Source: Falsochrobactrum shanghaiense (GTDB lineage Bacteria; Pseudomonadota; Alphaproteobacteria; Rhizobiales; Rhizobiaceae). From it: DNA of 64,000 nt. The notes beneath the pieces are model-generated. The model ran no database searches. It was not told where the DNA came from and was given only the letters and a program-made list of their open reading frames with translations. Below, piece by piece: positions 42,231 through 53,190 of the stretch. The stretch's first letter is position 1, and each line of letters opens with the position of its first letter. The stretch covers positions 62,001 to 126,000 of the forward strand of contig NZ_QGDB01000003.1 in NCBI RefSeq assembly GCF_003149535.1. The letters run 5' to 3'. Made by a program: the position numbers and the translations under genes.

Positions 42231-42940
42231 TGGGCCAGAAGATTAATCCGATCGGTTTCCGTCTCGGTATCAACCGCACCTGGGATTCACGTTGGTACGC
42301 GAATACTGGTGAATACGGCAGGCTTCTGCACGAAGACGTCAAGATCCGTGAGTATCTGAAAAGCGAACTCAAGCAGGCCGCGATCTCGAAGATCGTGATC
42401 GAGCGCCCGCATAAGAAGTGCCGCGTGACCATTCATTCGGCTCGCCCGGGCATCATTATCGGCAAGAAGGGCGCAGACATCGAAAAGCTGCGCAAGAAGC
42501 TTTCCGAGATGACGAATTCTGATGCGTCGCTCAATATCGTCGAAGTGCGCAAGCCGGAAATCGACGCTACGTTGGTTGCCCAGTCGATCGCGCAGCAGCT
42601 CGAACGCCGTGTGGCATTCCGTCGCGCCATGAAGCGTGCCGTTCAGTCGGCAATGCGTCTGGGCGCGGAAGGTATCCGTATCAACTGCTCCGGCCGTCTT
42701 GGCGGTGCTGAAATCGCACGTATGGAATGGTATCGCGAAGGCCGCGTTCCGCTTCACACGCTGCGCGCCGACATCGACTACGGTACGGCTGAGGCGCAGA
42801 CCGCTTACGGCATCTGCGGTGTGAAGGTCTGGGTCTTCAAGGGCGAAATCCTTGAACATGACCCGATGGCTTCCGAACGTCGTGCGGTTGAGGGTGACAA
42901 TCAGGGTTCCCAGCAGAACCGCCGCCGCGAAAACGCTTGA
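42230..42940 (+). CDS. rpsC: 30S ribosomal protein S3
   Basis: 236 residues. mRNA-entry and helicase protein with a KH domain ([20 protein letters not shown]). Start [22 protein letters not shown]. The C-terminal tail ([11 protein letters not shown]) is polar, as is common. Coupled to rplV by overlap. Confidence 0.99.
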   Translation: MGQKINPIGFRLGINRTWDSRWYANTGEYGRLLHEDVKIREYLKSELKQAAISKIVIERPHKKCRVTIHSARPGIIIGKKGADIEKLRKKLSEMTNSDASLNIVEVRKPEIDATLVAQSIAQQLERRVAFRRAMKRAVQSAMRLGAEGIRINCSGRLGGAEIARMEWYREGRVPLHTLRADIDYGTAEAQTAYGICGVKVWVFKGEILEHDPMASERRAVEGDNQGSQQNRRRENA

Positions 42941-42979
42941 TAAAGCGGGCCGCGGGCGAGAAAATTGGAGTAGAGAACA

Positions 42980-43393
42980 ATGATGCAGCCAAAGCGCACC
43001 AAGTTCCGTAAACAGTTCAAGGGCCGTATTCACGGCAACTCGAAAGGTGGCACGGATCTCAATTTTGGTGCTTTCGGCCTGAAGGCCATGGAGCCTGAGC
43101 GCGTCACTGCACGGCAGATCGAAGCGGCCCGCCGCGCGATCACCCGTCATATGAAGCGTGCGGGTCGCGTATGGATCCGTATCTTCCCTGACCTGCCGGT
43201 TACGTCGAAGCCTACTGAAGTCCGTATGGGTAAAGGTAAGGGTTCGGTTGACTACTGGGCATGCCGTGTGGCACCAGGTCGCGTGATGTTTGAGCTTGAC
43301 GGCGTACCCGAAGATGTGGCACGCGAAGCCCTACGACTCGGCGCTGCGAAGTTGCCGATCAAGACGCGCTTTATCCAGCGCATAGCTGAATAA
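42980..43393 (+). CDS. rplP: 50S ribosomal protein L16
   Basis: 137 residues. Contacts the A-site tRNA elbow. Start [19 protein letters not shown] (double Met; the second ATG is an alternative). [43 protein letters not shown] is diagnostic. Precedes rpmC. Confidence 0.99.
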   Translation: MMQPKRTKFRKQFKGRIHGNSKGGTDLNFGAFGLKAMEPERVTARQIEAARRAITRHMKRAGRVWIRIFPDLPVTSKPTEVRMGKGKGSVDYWACRVAPGRVMFELDGVPEDVAREALRLGAAKLPIKTRFIQRIAE

Positions 43394-43404
43394 GAGAGGC
43401 AGCC

Positions 43405-43605
43405 ATGAAAGCCGCAGACGTTCGGGCGAAAAGCCTCGATCAGATCAACGATGAGTTGGCCGCATTGAAGAAGGAGCAGTTCAACCTGCGCTTTCAGAAA
43501 GCAACCGGCCAGCTTGAAAAAACCGCGCGCGTGAAGCAGGTTCGCCGCGACATTGCGCGTATCAAGACTATTGCCCGCCAGAAGGCGGCCGCAAGCAAGG
43601 CATAA
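43405..43605 (+). CDS. rpmC: 50S ribosomal protein L29
   Basis: 66 residues, two helices with [47 protein letters not shown]. Located at the tunnel exit beside L23. Intact and in the standard order between rplP and rpsQ. Confidence 0.98.
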   Translation: MKAADVRAKSLDQINDELAALKKEQFNLRFQKATGQLEKTARVKQVRRDIARIKTIARQKAAASKA

Positions 43606-43616
43606 GGAAGAATATC

Positions 43617-43859
43617 ATGCCTAAACGCGTTCTGCAGGGCGTTGTCGTCAGCGACAAGAACGACAAGACTGTTGTGGTTAAGGTTGAGCGCCGCTATTCG
43701 CATCCGCTCCTCCAGAAGACCGTGCGCCAGTCGAAGAAGTACAAAGCGCATGACGAAAACAACCAGTTCAAGGTTGGCGACGCCGTTTCCATCCAGGAAT
43801 CGGCACCAATCTCGAAGGACAAACGCTGGGTCGTTCTGACGAACGAAGCAGCGGGCTAA
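43617..43859 (+). CDS. rpsQ: 30S ribosomal protein S17
   Basis: 80 residues, OB-fold early 16S binder. Signature text [49 protein letters not shown]. Last gene of the S10 operon proper; a 68-bp gap to rplN could hold a spc operon leader. Confidence 0.99.
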   Translation: MPKRVLQGVVVSDKNDKTVVVKVERRYSHPLLQKTVRQSKKYKAHDENNQFKVGDAVSIQESAPISKDKRWVVLTNEAAG

Positions 43860-43927
43860 ATTACAAACACGCAGCTTAGGTAGGGCAGGAGCCCTTAACC
43901 AGCTGAAGGAAAAGAAGGCGGCCAGTC

Positions 43928-44296
43928 ATGATTCAGATGCAAACAAACCTCGACGTGGCGGATAATTCCGGCGCACGTCGTGTCATGTGCATCAAGGTGC
44001 TGGGCGGTTCGAAGCGGCGTTACGCTTCCGTTGGCGACATCATCGTGGTGTCGGTCAAGGAAGCTATTCCGCGCGGCCGCGTCAAGAAAGGTGACGTGAT
44101 GAAGGCGGTGGTCGTACGGACCGCCAAGGACATCCGTCGTCCGGATGGCAGCGTAATTCGTTTTGATAACAACGCAGCCGTTCTCATCGATAACAAGAAA
44201 GAGCCTATCGGTACACGTATCTTCGGACCGGTTCCGCGCGAGCTTCGTGCAAAGAGCCACATGAAGATCATCTCGCTGGCTCCGGAAGTTCTGTAA
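43928..44296 (+). CDS. rplN: 50S ribosomal protein L14
   Basis: 122 residues. Forms an intersubunit bridge and is the docking site of Rsf[38 protein letters not shown] is diagnostic. First spc-operon gene, preceded by a purine-rich stretch. Confidence 0.99.
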   Translation: MIQMQTNLDVADNSGARRVMCIKVLGGSKRRYASVGDIIVVSVKEAIPRGRVKKGDVMKAVVVRTAKDIRRPDGSVIRFDNNAAVLIDNKKEPIGTRIFGPVPRELRAKSHMKIISLAPEVL

Positions 44297-44308
44297 GGAA
44301 GCAAGACG

Positions 44309-44620
44309 ATGCAAAAGATTCGCAAAGGCGACAGCGTTGTCGTGTTGTCCGGTAAGGACAAGGGCCGTAAGGGCGAAGTACTCAAGGTCATGCCGAAGGA
44401 CGAGCAGGCGCTCGTTCGCGGCATCAATATCGTAAAGCGTCATCAGCGCCAGACCCAGACACAGGAAGCCGGCATTATTTCCAAGGAAGCGCCGATTCAT
44501 CTGTCGAACCTGGCAATCGCCGACCCCAAGGATGGCAAGCCGACCCGCGTCGGTTTCCGCGTTGAGGAAGGCAAGAAGGTTCGTGTCGCAAAACGTTCTG
44601 GAGCGCTGATCGATGGCTGA
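44309..44620 (+). CDS. rplX: 50S ribosomal protein L24
   Basis: 103 residues, an early assembly initiator with a KOW motif ([25 protein letters not shown]). The tail overlaps the rplE start by eight bases, implying coupling. Confidence 0.99.
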   Translation: MQKIRKGDSVVVLSGKDKGRKGEVLKVMPKDEQALVRGINIVKRHQRQTQTQEAGIISKEAPIHLSNLAIADPKDGKPTRVGFRVEEGKKVRVAKRSGALIDG

Positions 44621-45170
44621 AGCAAAGGCACTTCCCCGCTTCAAGAAGCTTTATCAGGACAATATCCGCAAAGCTCTCCTTGAAGAATTCAAATATGACA
44701 ACGAGATGCAGATTCCGCGCATCGACAAGGTTGTCATCAACATGGGCGTAGGCGAAGCAACGGGCGACTCCAAGAAGCCTTCGGTTGCTGCTGAAGATCT
44801 CGGCCTGATTGCCGGTCAGAAGGCCGTAATCACGCGCGCTCGCAATTCGATCGCAACCTTCAAGTTGCGTGAAGACATGCCGATCGGCACGAAGGTTACT
44901 CTTCGTCAGGATCGCATGTATGAGTTTCTTGACCGCCTGATCACGATTGCGCTGCCGCGTGTTCGCGACTTTCGTGGTCTGAATCCCAAGAGCTTTGATG
45001 GTCGTGGCAACTTTGCCATGGGTATCAAGGAACACATCGTGTTTCCGGAAATCAACTACGATAAAGTTGATCAGATCTGGGGCATGGACATCATCGTTTG
45101 CACGACCGCCAAGACGGATGATGAAGCGCGCTCACTTCTGCGTGCCTTCAACTTCCCGTTTAGGCAGTAA
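44613..45170 (+). CDS. rplE: 50S ribosomal protein L5
   Basis: 185 residues. 5S rRNA binder contacting P-site t[25 protein letters not shown] and [36 protein letters not shown] and IDKVVINMG are typical. Overlaps rplX; rpsN follows. Confidence 0.99.
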   Translation: MAEAKALPRFKKLYQDNIRKALLEEFKYDNEMQIPRIDKVVINMGVGEATGDSKKPSVAAEDLGLIAGQKAVITRARNSIATFKLREDMPIGTKVTLRQDRMYEFLDRLITIALPRVRDFRGLNPKSFDGRGNFAMGIKEHIVFPEINYDKVDQIWGMDIIVCTTAKTDDEARSLLRAFNFPFRQ

Positions 45171-45196
45171 CGGCAAGCGTAGCGAGGTATATTAAT

Positions 45197-45502
45197 ATGG
45201 CCAAGACTAGCGCAGTCGAAAAAAACAAGCGCCGCGAAAAGTTGGTTAAGCGTCACGCCGAAAAGCGTGCACGCCTGAAGGCGATCGTCATGGATCAGAG
45301 CCTTCCGCTGGACGAGCGTTTCCGCGCTACCATCCAGCTCGCCGAGTTGCCGCGCAATTCTGCCAAGGTTCGTATTCGCAATCGTTGCGAAGTTTCGGGC
45401 CGTCCGCGTGGTTATTACCGTAAACTGAAGATGTCGCGTATTGCGCTTCGTCAGTTGGGTTCGCTTGGACAGGTTCCGGGCGTCGTCAAGTCGAGCTGGT
45501 AA
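45197..45502 (+). CDS. rpsN: 30S ribosomal protein S14
   Basis: 101 residues, the long zinc-free (C-minus) form: no CxxC pairs are present. Head protein. [44 protein letters not shown] and [25 protein letters not shown] are diagnostic. Confidence 0.99.
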   Translation: MAKTSAVEKNKRREKLVKRHAEKRARLKAIVMDQSLPLDERFRATIQLAELPRNSAKVRIRNRCEVSGRPRGYYRKLKMSRIALRQLGSLGQVPGVVKSSW

Positions 45503-45512
45503 GGAGTAGCAT

Positions 45513-45911
45513 ATGTCTGTGTCAGATCCTATCGGCGATATGCTGACCCGTATCCGCAACGCGGTTGGCCGCAGGAAGACCAAGGTTACGACCCCGGCTT
45601 CCAAGCTGCGCGCCCGCGTTCTCGATGTCCTTCAGTCCGAAGGCTACATCCGCGGATATTCGCAGAGCGAATTCGTGAACGGCAAGGCCGAGATCGAAAT
45701 CGAGCTGAAATATTATGAAGGTGTTCCAGTTATTCGTGAACTTACCCGCGTATCGAAGCCTGGCCGTCGCGTTTATGTGTCGGTCAAGTCGATCCCGCAG
45801 GTCGCGAATGGCCTTGGCATCTCGATCCTCTCGACGCCCAAGGGCGTGATGGCGGATCATGAAGCCCGTGAACAAAACGTTGGTGGTGAGCTGCTCTGCC
45901 GTATCTTCTGA
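45513..45911 (+). CDS. rpsH: 30S ribosomal protein S8
   Basis: 132 residues. 16S central-domain binder and spc-operon repressor in E. coli. [30 protein letters not shown] and the end [21 protein letters not shown] are diagnostic. Confidence 0.99.
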   Translation: MSVSDPIGDMLTRIRNAVGRRKTKVTTPASKLRARVLDVLQSEGYIRGYSQSEFVNGKAEIEIELKYYEGVPVIRELTRVSKPGRRVYVSVKSIPQVANGLGISILSTPKGVMADHEAREQNVGGELLCRIF

Positions 45912-45949
45912 TGCGGTCGGCAGTGAACAGATAAAAGACAGGTATAAAA

Positions 45950-46483
45950 ATGTCTCGTATCGGTAAAAAACCCGTGCCGGTCCCGGCAGGCGTGACCGCC
46001 AGTGTTGAAGGGCAGACCGTCAAGGCCAAGGGCGCGAAAGGCGAATTGTCTTTCGTCGTGCACGATGAAGTTCTGGTGAAGATGGAAGATGGCGCCGTTG
46101 CCGTCGATCCGCGCGACCAGTCGAAGGATGCCCGCTCCAAGTGGGGCATGGCCCGCACGATGATTTCCAACATCTTCACCGGTGTGAAGGATGGCTTCGA
46201 GAAGAAGCTGGAAATCAGCGGCGTTGGTTATCGTGCGGCTATGCAGGGCAAGAACCTGCAGCTGTCGCTCGGTTTCAGCCATGAAGTGGTCTATGACGTG
46301 CCTGCCGGCATCACTGTAGCTGTTCCCAAGCCGACGGAAATCGTCGTCTCGGGTATCGACAAGCAGCAGGTCGGCCAGGTTGCGGCTGAGATCCGCGAAT
46401 ATCGCGCGCCAGAGCCTTACAAGGGCAAGGGCGTCAAGTATGCGAACGAAACCATCGTTCGCAAAGAAGGCAAGAAGAAGTAA
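45950..46483 (+). CDS. rplF: 50S ribosomal protein L6
   Basis: 177 residues. Two similar domains near the sarcin-ricin loop. [33 protein letters not shown] and the C-terminal [26 protein letters not shown] are diagnostic. Separated from rplR by 12 bases. Confidence 0.99.
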   Translation: MSRIGKKPVPVPAGVTASVEGQTVKAKGAKGELSFVVHDEVLVKMEDGAVAVDPRDQSKDARSKWGMARTMISNIFTGVKDGFEKKLEISGVGYRAAMQGKNLQLSLGFSHEVVYDVPAGITVAVPKPTEIVVSGIDKQQVGQVAAEIREYRAPEPYKGKGVKYANETIVRKEGKKK

Positions 46484-46495
46484 GGGAAGCGCGTC

Positions 46496-46858
46496 ATGGC
46501 ATCGCCAAAAGAAATTTTGCAGCGCCGCGCTGCTCGCGTACGCCGCCAGCTCAAGTCGGTCGCCAATGGCCGTCCGCGCCTCAGCGTTCATCGCTCTTCG
46601 AAGAATATCTATGTTCAGGTCATCGATGACGTTCGCGGTGTTACCATCGCGGCGGCTTCGACCCTGGACGGCGATCTGAAGGGCAAGCTCAAGACTGGTG
46701 CGGACCAGGCGGCTGCGGCTGCGGTTGGCAAGCTGCTTGCGGAGCGCGCAGTCAAGGCAGGCGTCAAGGAAGTCGTGTTCGATCGTGGTGCATTCATTTA
46801 CCACGGCCGCATCAAGGCTCTCGCTGAAGCCGCTCGCGAAGGCGGGCTGAGCTTCTAA
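46496..46858 (+). CDS. rplR: 50S ribosomal protein L18
   Basis: 120 residues. 5S rRNA binding protein with basic N-terminus ([37 protein letters not shown]) and the end [26 protein letters not shown]. Normal length and position. Confidence 0.99.
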   Translation: MASPKEILQRRAARVRRQLKSVANGRPRLSVHRSSKNIYVQVIDDVRGVTIAAASTLDGDLKGKLKTGADQAAAAAVGKLLAERAVKAGVKEVVFDRGAFIYHGRIKALAEAAREGGLSF

Positions 46859-46898
46859 TCAATATTTGTGCTTCCGGAAAAGAACAAAGGAACAGGAT

Positions 46899-47459
46899 AT
46901 GGCACAGAGAGAACGTAACCGCGATGATCGCGGTCGTGATGAGCGTGACAGCGAATTCGTTGACAAGCTCGTTCACATCAACCGTGTGGCCAAGGTGGTC
47001 AAGGGCGGTCGTCGCTTCGGATTTGCTGCGCTCGTCGTCGTTGGTGATCAGAAGGGCCGTGTAGGCTTCGGTCATGGCAAGGCGCGCGAAGTGCCGGAAG
47101 CGATCCGCAAGGCGACTGAGTCGGCCAAGCGCGACCTGATTTTCGTCCCGCTTCGTTCGGGCCGTACCCTGCATCACGATGTGCATGGCCGTCATGGCGC
47201 AGGCAAGGTTCTGCTGCGTGCGGCTCCTGCCGGTACCGGTATCATTGCCGGTGGCCCGATGCGTGCAGTCTTCGAAACGCTTGGCGTTCAGGACGTGGTT
47301 GCCAAGTCGCTCGGCTCGTCGAACCCTTACAACATGGTTCGCGCAACCTTTGACGCTCTGAAGCATCAGATGCATCCGAAGGACATCGCTGCACAGCGTG
47401 GCATCAAGTACTCGACGCTTCAGGCTCGCCGCCACGAAGTCGTCGGTTCGGAAGAATAG
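46899..47459 (+). CDS. rpsE: 30S ribosomal protein S5
   Basis: 186 residues. Fidelity protein. The start [17 protein letters not shown] is preferred over an upstream frame. [39 protein letters not shown] is the S5 RNA-binding domain signature. rplR lies just upstream, rpmD downstream. Confidence 0.98.
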   Translation: MAQRERNRDDRGRDERDSEFVDKLVHINRVAKVVKGGRRFGFAALVVVGDQKGRVGFGHGKAREVPEAIRKATESAKRDLIFVPLRSGRTLHHDVHGRHGAGKVLLRAAPAGTGIIAGGPMRAVFETLGVQDVVAKSLGSSNPYNMVRATFDALKHQMHPKDIAAQRGIKYSTLQARRHEVVGSEE

Positions 47460-47520
47460 CCAATAGTTTGTGCCAGTCCGGCGGTAATGCCGGATACGCC
47501 ATAGACAAGGGATTTGAGTG

Positions 47521-47718
47521 ATGGCTGAGAAGAAGGGTAAGACGGTTACGGTCGAACAGATCGGCAGCCCTATCCGCCGTCCGGTCGAGCAGCGTGCTAC
47601 GCTGATCGGACTCGGACTTAATAAAATGCACCGCCGCCGCACGCTGGAAGACACACCTTCCGTTCGCGGTATGATTGCCAGGGTTCAGCATCTCGTCCGC
47701 ATCGTGGACGAGGCCTGA
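47521..47718 (+). CDS. rpmD: 50S ribosomal protein L30
   Basis: 65 residues. [52 protein letters not shown] is typical. A GTG one codon upstream is possible; the ATG was kept. Dispensable in some bacteria, present here. Confidence 0.97.
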   Translation: MAEKKGKTVTVEQIGSPIRRPVEQRATLIGLGLNKMHRRRTLEDTPSVRGMIARVQHLVRIVDEA

Positions 47719-47738
47719 TAACGCAGGGAGACAGAGAC

Positions 47739-48209
47739 ATGAAACTCAACGATCTGCGTGACAAGCCAGGTTCAGTCAAGGCGGCCAAGCGCGTTGGCCG
47801 TGGTATCGGTTCGGGCAGCGGCAAGACCGGTGGCCGGGGCGTCAAGGGTCAGAAGTCGCGTTCGGGCGTCTCGATCAATGGTTTCGAAGGCGGCCAGATG
47901 CCAATCTACCGCCGTCTGCCGAAGCGCGGCTTCACCAACATTTTTGCAAAAAGCTTCAACGTCGTTTCGCTTGGCCGTATTCAGGCTGCGATCGATGCGG
48001 GCAAGCTCGATGCGAAAGATGTCGTGAACCTCGATTCGCTGAAGGCTGCCGGCATCATTCGTCGTGCGAAGGATGGCGTGCGCATTCTTTCCGATGGCGA
48101 ATTGAAAGCAAAGGTTGCTTTCGAGGTAGCTGGCGCTTCCAAGTCTGCGGTCGAAAAGATCGAAAAGGCCGGTGGCAGCATCAAGCTTCCCGAAGCTGCT
48201 GCGGAATAA
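47739..48209 (+). CDS. rplO: 50S ribosomal protein L15
   Basis: 156 residues. A late-assembly protein with a Gly/Lys/Arg-rich N-terminus ([28 protein letters not shown]) and a folded C-terminus. [14 protein letters not shown] starts it. Directly before secY, the normal spc order; a structured 213-bp gap separates them. Confidence 0.99.
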   Translation: MKLNDLRDKPGSVKAAKRVGRGIGSGSGKTGGRGVKGQKSRSGVSINGFEGGQMPIYRRLPKRGFTNIFAKSFNVVSLGRIQAAIDAGKLDAKDVVNLDSLKAAGIIRRAKDGVRILSDGELKAKVAFEVAGASKSAVEKIEKAGGSIKLPEAAAE

Positions 48210-48229
48210 GACTTTAACAAGAAATATAA

Positions 48230-48305
48230 GCGGCGGCCCGGTGCGGTTCGCGGAAAATTCTAATCGGTTTTCCGTCCTGAATTGCGATTAATACTGGGCC
48301 GCCGC
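48230..48305 (+). promoter_or_regulatory. Nested hairpin between rplO and secY
   Basis: The outer arms GCGGCGGCCC (48230-48239) and GGGCCGCCGC (48296-48305) are perfectly complementary. Between them CGGAAAA (48251-48257) pairs with TTTTCCG (48268-48274). The 76-nt fold lies 21 bases after rplO with no T-run after it. It may be an attenuator, a processing site or a regulatory leader for secY. Confidence 0.6.
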
Positions 48306-48422
48306 TTGCACCTTTATGCCAATGCGCATATCTGGGTAGGGTCTTCTTATCTGCGGATACGAGTCTGAAAGATTCGCGTCTTCATCATCAGAGGACCGGA
48401 GACTTTTCACCGGAGAAATTTA

Positions 48423-49763
48423 ATGGCATCGGCTGCTGAACAGCTAGTTTCCAATCTTAATTTTTCTGCTTTTTCCAAGGCAGAAGAACTCAAGAAGCGT
48501 ATCTGGTTTACATTGGGCGCGCTGCTCGTGTATCGCTTCGGTACCTATATCCCGCTTCCCGGTATCAATCCTGATGCCCTTGCGCAGGCTTTCCAGCAGC
48601 ATAGCGGTGGTGTTCTGGGCCTTTTCAACATGTTCGCCGGTGGCGCGGTTGGCCGTATGGCCATTTTTGCCCTTGGCATCATGCCTTATATTTCCGCTTC
48701 CATTATCGTGCAGCTCATGACGTCGGTCGTTCCGACGCTTGAAGCGCTGAAGAAGGAAGGGGAGTCGGGCCGCAAGATCATCAACCAGTATACCCGTTAC
48801 GGCACGGTGCTTCTGGCGATCGTCCAGGCCTATGCAATTTCCGTAGGACTTCAGTCGGGTAGCGGAATCGTGACTTCACCCGGACCGTTCTTCATCATTT
48901 CATCCGTCATCACGCTTGTCGGCGGAACGATGTTCCTGATGTGGCTGGGTGAGCAGATCACCGCTCGCGGTATCGGCAATGGTATTTCGTTGATCATTTT
49001 TGCCGGTATTGTCGCCAATCTTCCGTCTGCTATTTCGGGCACACTGGAACTTGGCCGTACCGGCGCTCTGTCCACCGGTCTTATTCTCGGTGTGATCGTT
49101 CTGGCGATTGTGCTGATCGCGGTCATCGTGTTTGTGGAACGCGCGCAGCGCCGCTTGCTTATTCAGTATCCAAAGCGCCAGGTCGGCAACCGGATGTTCC
49201 AGGGCGATACATCCCATCTGCCGCTCAAGCTTAATACGGCTGGCGTGATTCCGCCGATCTTCGCTTCCTCGCTTTTGCTCTTGCCAGCAACGGTGGCGGG
49301 ATTTGCCAATACCACGGAAATGCCCGGCTGGGCTACGGTCATCCTCAATGCGCTCGGTCATGGCCAGCCGCTTTATATGCTGCTTTATGCTGCACTGATT
49401 GCTTTCTTCTGTTTCTTCTATACCGCGATCGTGTTCAATCCCAAGGACACGGCTGATCAGCTCAAGAAACATTCCGGCTTCATTCCCGGCATTCGTCCGG
49501 GCGAGCGTACGGCAGAGTACATCGATTATGTGCTGACGCGGATTACGGTTATTGGCGCCATCTATATCGTACTCGTCTGTCTCCTGCCGGAATTTCTGAT
49601 TTCCGCAACCGGCGTGCCATTCTATCTTGGCGGTACGTCGCTGCTGATTGTCGTCAGCGTGACACTGGATACGGTTGCGCAAATTCAAGGGCATCTTGTC
49701 GCTCATCAATATGAGGGGCTGATAAAGAAGTCCAAACTCAGAGGTGGGAAACGTAATAGATGA
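48423..49763 (+). CDS. secY: Preprotein translocase subunit SecY
   Basis: 446 residues with ten membrane segments. Central channel of the Sec translocon with SecE (encoded in this window) and SecG. Recognised by [31 protein letters not shown], the plug-region [38 protein letters not shown], and the C-terminal loop [20 protein letters not shown]. Overlaps adk by four bases (ATGA). Confidence 0.99.
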   Translation: MASAAEQLVSNLNFSAFSKAEELKKRIWFTLGALLVYRFGTYIPLPGINPDALAQAFQQHSGGVLGLFNMFAGGAVGRMAIFALGIMPYISASIIVQLMTSVVPTLEALKKEGESGRKIINQYTRYGTVLLAIVQAYAISVGLQSGSGIVTSPGPFFIISSVITLVGGTMFLMWLGEQITARGIGNGISLIIFAGIVANLPSAISGTLELGRTGALSTGLILGVIVLAIVLIAVIVFVERAQRRLLIQYPKRQVGNRMFQGDTSHLPLKLNTAGVIPPIFASSLLLLPATVAGFANTTEMPGWATVILNALGHGQPLYMLLYAALIAFFCFFYTAIVFNPKDTADQLKKHSGFIPGIRPGERTAEYIDYVLTRITVIGAIYIVLVCLLPEFLISATGVPFYLGGTSLLIVVSVTLDTVAQIQGHLVAHQYEGLIKKSKLRGGKRNR

Positions 49764-50344
49764 GATTGATACTTCTTGGGCCGCCGGGAGCAGGTAAGGG
49801 GACGCAGGCTGGACTTCTTACCAAGAAGCATGGGATACCTCAGCTTTCGACTGGAGACATGCTGCGTGCAGCAGTTGCCCAGCAGAGCGAGATCGGCAAG
49901 CGCGCCAAAGCCATCATGGATGCCGGTGAGCTGGTGTCCGATGATGTGGTAAATGAGATCGTTTCCGAGCGCATTGATGCGCCGGACTGTGCAGGCGGGT
50001 TCATTCTTGACGGCTATCCGCGCACTGTCCCGCAGGCAGAAGCACTGGGCCAGATGCTGGCGGACAAGGGCCTCAAGCTCGATGCGGTCATCGAGCTCAA
50101 GGTCGATGAGAATGCTCTGGTCAAGCGGATGGAAACGCGCGTGGCAGAAACCATCGCCAAAGGCGGTCAGGTTCGTTCGGACGACAATCCTGAATCGTTC
50201 CGCAAGCGTCTGGTTGAATATCGCGAGAAGACCGCGCCACTTTCGGCCTATTATGCCGGTACCGGCGAACTTCGCGTGATCAATGGCATGGCATCGGTCG
50301 ATGACGTCACCGCCGAGATCGAAAGAGTTCTCGTTCCGGCGTAA
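49760..50344 (+). CDS. adk: Adenylate kinase
   Basis: 194 residues, the short form without a full zinc-LID. Interconverts ATP, AMP and ADP. P-loop [10 protein letters not shown] at residues 7-16, [19 protein letters not shown] and [21 protein letters not shown] are intact. Start and stop overlap with secY gives coupled expression; secY-adk pairing is widespread. Confidence 0.99.
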   Translation: MRLILLGPPGAGKGTQAGLLTKKHGIPQLSTGDMLRAAVAQQSEIGKRAKAIMDAGELVSDDVVNEIVSERIDAPDCAGGFILDGYPRTVPQAEALGQMLADKGLKLDAVIELKVDENALVKRMETRVAETIAKGGQVRSDDNPESFRKRLVEYREKTAPLSAYYAGTGELRVINGMASVDDVTAEIERVLVPA

Positions 50345-50623
50345 GACTGACGGCCAATAAGAGAATTTGGGCAGGAGGCTGACAGGCTTTCTGCCCGGTT
50401 TCGCTTCAAAAAGATGGCTCTAACGGTCTGAAAGGTGCTTTTGGCGGCTTTACAGAGAGTTAAGAGTTGACTTTTTTGGGTGATTCCGTCAAAGACTGCG
50501 CCACTTCAATTGGTTTTGAATGGACGGTCCCGGCGGAAAAGGAAAGAAGCCGGAATCGGCTGTTTCATGCTGTCTGAGGGAAAAGCCTCGGATGGAGATA
50601 AATTTAACTCAAGGAGAACAGAC

Positions 50624-50992
50624 GTGGCACGTATCGCTGGCGTCAACATCCCGACGAACAAGCGCGTCATCATTGCGCTTCAGTACATTCACGGGATCGG
50701 ACCGAAATTTGCCCGGGAAATCGTGACGAAGGTCGGCATTGCCGATGACCGTCGCGTGAACCAGCTTTCGGATGCTGAAGTACTTCAGATCCGCGAAGCA
50801 ATCGATGCCGACTATCAGGTCGAAGGTGACCTGCGTCGTGAAACATCGATGAATATCAAGCGCCTGATGGACCTTGGCTGCTATCGCGGTCTGCGTCATC
50901 GCCGCTCGCTGCCGGTTCGCGGTCAGCGCACGCATACCAATGCACGCACTCGCAAGGGTCCGGCAAAGGCTATTGCAGGCAAGAAGAAGTAA
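50624..50992 (+). CDS. rpsM: 30S ribosomal protein S13
   Basis: 122 residues from GTG, with AAGGAG upstream. Head protein contacting P-site tRNA and L5. Start [29 protein letters not shown], later [27 protein letters not shown] longer open frame upstream has no S13 similarity. First gene of the alpha operon; rpmJ is not between adk and rpsM. Confidence 0.99.
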   Translation: MARIAGVNIPTNKRVIIALQYIHGIGPKFAREIVTKVGIADDRRVNQLSDAEVLQIREAIDADYQVEGDLRRETSMNIKRLMDLGCYRGLRHRRSLPVRGQRTHTNARTRKGPAKAIAGKKK

Positions 50993-51103
50993 TATCTGCC
51001 AGGCCCGTCCGGTCAGCCGGAAGGGTTTGAAACTGGTCCTTTCTAAGGGCTGGTGGAGCCGCTGGAATTACGGCGGTGTAGAGATCAATTTGAGAGGACT
51101 ATC

Positions 51104-51493
51104 ATGGCCAAGGAAGCCACACGCGTTCGCCGCCGCGAGCGTAAAAACATCTCGTCGGGCGTTGCCCACGTTAATTCGACGTTTAACAACACCATGATCA
51201 CCATCACGGACGCGCAGGGCAATGCGATTGCCTGGTCCTCCGCCGGTGCTCAGGGGTTCAAGGGTTCGCGCAAATCGACCCCGTTTGCCGCTCAGATCGC
51301 TGCCGAAGACTGCGCCAAGAAGGCTCAGGAACATGGCATGCGCTCCCTCGAAGTCGAGGTTTGCGGACCGGGTTCGGGTCGTGAGTCCGCGCTGCGCGCC
51401 TTGCAGGCAGCCGGCTTTGTTATCACGTCGATCCGCGATGTTACGCCGATCCCGCACAATGGCTGCCGTCCGCGCAAGAAGCGCCGGGTCTGA
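51104..51493 (+). CDS. rpsK: 30S ribosomal protein S11
   Basis: 129 residues. Platform protein near the Shine-Dalgarno helix. Start [36 protein letters not shown] and end [16 protein letters not shown] are diagnostic. A longer frame is ignored. Followed by a hairpin and then rpoA; rpsD, which sits here in E. coli, is absent. Confidence 0.99.
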
Positions 51494-51507
51494 TTTTCAT
51501 TCGTATG

Positions 51508-51552
51508 CCGCATGAGCCCCGGATTAGCGCCGGGGCTCCTCTGCGGTTTCTT
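51508..51552 (+). terminator. Attenuator-like hairpin between rpsK and rpoA
   Basis: Perfect 9-bp stem GAGCCCCGG/CCGGGGCTC with outer CCGCA/TGCGG arms, followed by TTTCTTC. It starts 15 bases after rpsK. A second hairpin CGCTAC/GTAGCG (51561-51581) follows before the rpoA ribosome site. Partial termination or a processing site is likely. Confidence 0.6.
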
Positions 51553-51603
51553 CACTTGATCGCTACGATAGGATGGTAGCGAGGGTTGCAAGAGGAAAAC
51601 CAA

Positions 51604-52617
51604 ATGATCCAGAAAAACTGGCAGGAACTGATTAAGCCGAACAAGGTGGAATTCACCACCAATGGTTCGGGAACGAATGCAAGCGTCGTCGCTGAACCGC
51701 TCGAACGCGGCTTTGGCCTGACGCTCGGCAATGCGCTGCGTCGCGTCCTTCTGTCGTCGCTGCGCGGTGCTGCTGTGACGGCGATCCAGATCGACGGTGT
51801 CCTGCATGAGTTTTCGTCGATTCCGGGTGTCCGTGAAGATGTCACGGATATTGTCCTGAACGTCAAGGAAATCGCCATCCGCATGGAAGGTGAAGGACCA
51901 AAGCGCATGGTCGTCCGCAAGGAAGGCCCCGGCGTGGTTACGGCCGGAGACATTCAGACGGTTGGCGATGTCGAGATACTGAATCCCGATCACGTTATCT
52001 GCACGCTCGATGAGGGTGCCGAGATCCGCATGGAACTCACCGTCAATACGGGCAAGGGCTATGTTCCCGCTGACCGTAACCGTGCTGAAGATGCTCCGAT
52101 CGGCCTTATTCCGGTCGACAGCCTCTATTCGCCGGTTCGCAAGGTGTCGTACAAGATCGAGAATACCCGTGAGGGCCAGGTTCTCGATTATGACAAGCTG
52201 ACGCTCAACATCGAGACGAATGGTTCGGTGACGGGTGAAGATGCGGTTGCTTATGCAGCGCGTATTCTTCAGGACCAGCTTGCGATCTTCGTCAATTTCG
52301 AAGAGCCGCAGAAGGAAGCTCCACAGGAACAGGTTGCGGAACTGGCTTTCAACCCGGCGTTGCTCAAGAAGGTCGACGAGCTCGAACTGTCGGTGCGTTC
52401 GGCAAACTGCCTGAAGAACGACAATATCGTCTATATCGGCGATCTGATCCAGAAGACGGAAGCCGAGATGCTGCGGACTCCGAATTTCGGCCGCAAGTCG
52501 CTCAACGAGATCAAGGAAGTTCTGGCGTCGATGGGACTCCATCTGGGTATGGAAATCCCAGCCTGGCCGCCGGAAAATATCGAAGACCTCGCAAAGCGCT
52601 ACGAAGACCAATATTAA
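51604..52617 (+). CDS. rpoA: RNA polymerase alpha subunit
   Basis: 337 residues. N-terminal domain dimerises and assembles the core ([30 protein letters not shown]); C-terminal domain binds UP elements and activators ([48 protein letters not shown]). Start [17 protein letters not shown] is preferred over an upstream in-frame ATG. Follows rpsK at 110 bases. Confidence 0.99.
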   Translation: MIQKNWQELIKPNKVEFTTNGSGTNASVVAEPLERGFGLTLGNALRRVLLSSLRGAAVTAIQIDGVLHEFSSIPGVREDVTDIVLNVKEIAIRMEGEGPKRMVVRKEGPGVVTAGDIQTVGDVEILNPDHVICTLDEGAEIRMELTVNTGKGYVPADRNRAEDAPIGLIPVDSLYSPVRKVSYKIENTREGQVLDYDKLTLNIETNGSVTGEDAVAYAARILQDQLAIFVNFEEPQKEAPQEQVAELAFNPALLKKVDELELSVRSANCLKNDNIVYIGDLIQKTEAEMLRTPNFGRKSLNEIKEVLASMGLHLGMEIPAWPPENIEDLAKRYEDQY

Positions 52618-52659
52618 GACCGGCAAATCCGGTAAGATACGAATTAAAGGAGAAGGCTC

Positions 52660-53088
52660 ATGCGCCACGGTAACGGATACCGTAAGCTGAACCGCACTGC
52701 CTCGCACCGCAAGGCGATGTTCGCCAATATGGCCGCTTCGCTGATCGAACACGAGCAGATTGTGACGACGCTTCCGAAAGCCAAGGAAATTCGCCCGATC
52801 GTTGAAAAGCTTGTCACGCTCGGCAAGCGCGGCGATCTGCATGCCCGCCGTCAGGCTATCTCGGCTGTGCGTGACCCCAAGGTCGTTGCAAAGCTGTTCG
52901 ATACGCTGGCTACGCGTTATGCGACCCGCAATGGCGGCTATATCCGCATCATGAAGGCAGGCTTCCGCGCTGGCGACAATGCGCCGCTGGCAGTGGTTGA
53001 ATTTGTCGAACGCGATGTCGACGCCAAGGGCAAGGCAGATCGCGAACGCGTTGAAGCCGAGCAGGCTGCTGAAGAAAACGCAGCATAA
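52660..53088 (+). CDS. rplQ: 50S ribosomal protein L17
   Basis: 142 residues. Near the exit tunnel. [43 protein letters not shown] is diagnostic; the C-terminal tail after [19 protein letters not shown] is an Ala/Glu extension typical of alphaproteobacteria. Ends the ribosomal cluster, and a strong terminator follows. Confidence 0.99.
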   Translation: MRHGNGYRKLNRTASHRKAMFANMAASLIEHEQIVTTLPKAKEIRPIVEKLVTLGKRGDLHARRQAISAVRDPKVVAKLFDTLATRYATRNGGYIRIMKAGFRAGDNAPLAVVEFVERDVDAKGKADRERVEAEQAAEENAA

Positions 53089-53112
53089 TTACTGCTGCAA
53101 GGCGCTTTTAAG

Positions 53113-53140
53113 AAGGGCTGCATCATGCGGCCCTTTTTTT
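53113..53140 (+). terminator. Terminator after rplQ
   Basis: AAGGGCTGCA and TGCGGCCCTT pair with one G-U, loop TCA, then a T-run of seven. Ends the S10-spc-alpha transcription unit. Confidence 0.92.
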
Positions 53141-53190
53141 GTTTGTTTGGCTTGCCGTATAGTGGCTGCAATTGTGGAAGAAATCATAAT

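Noticed and set aside
50467-50495. TTGACT as -35 of an rpsM promoter
   Set aside because: No acceptable -10 at 16-18 bases; only the -35-like hexamer is present.
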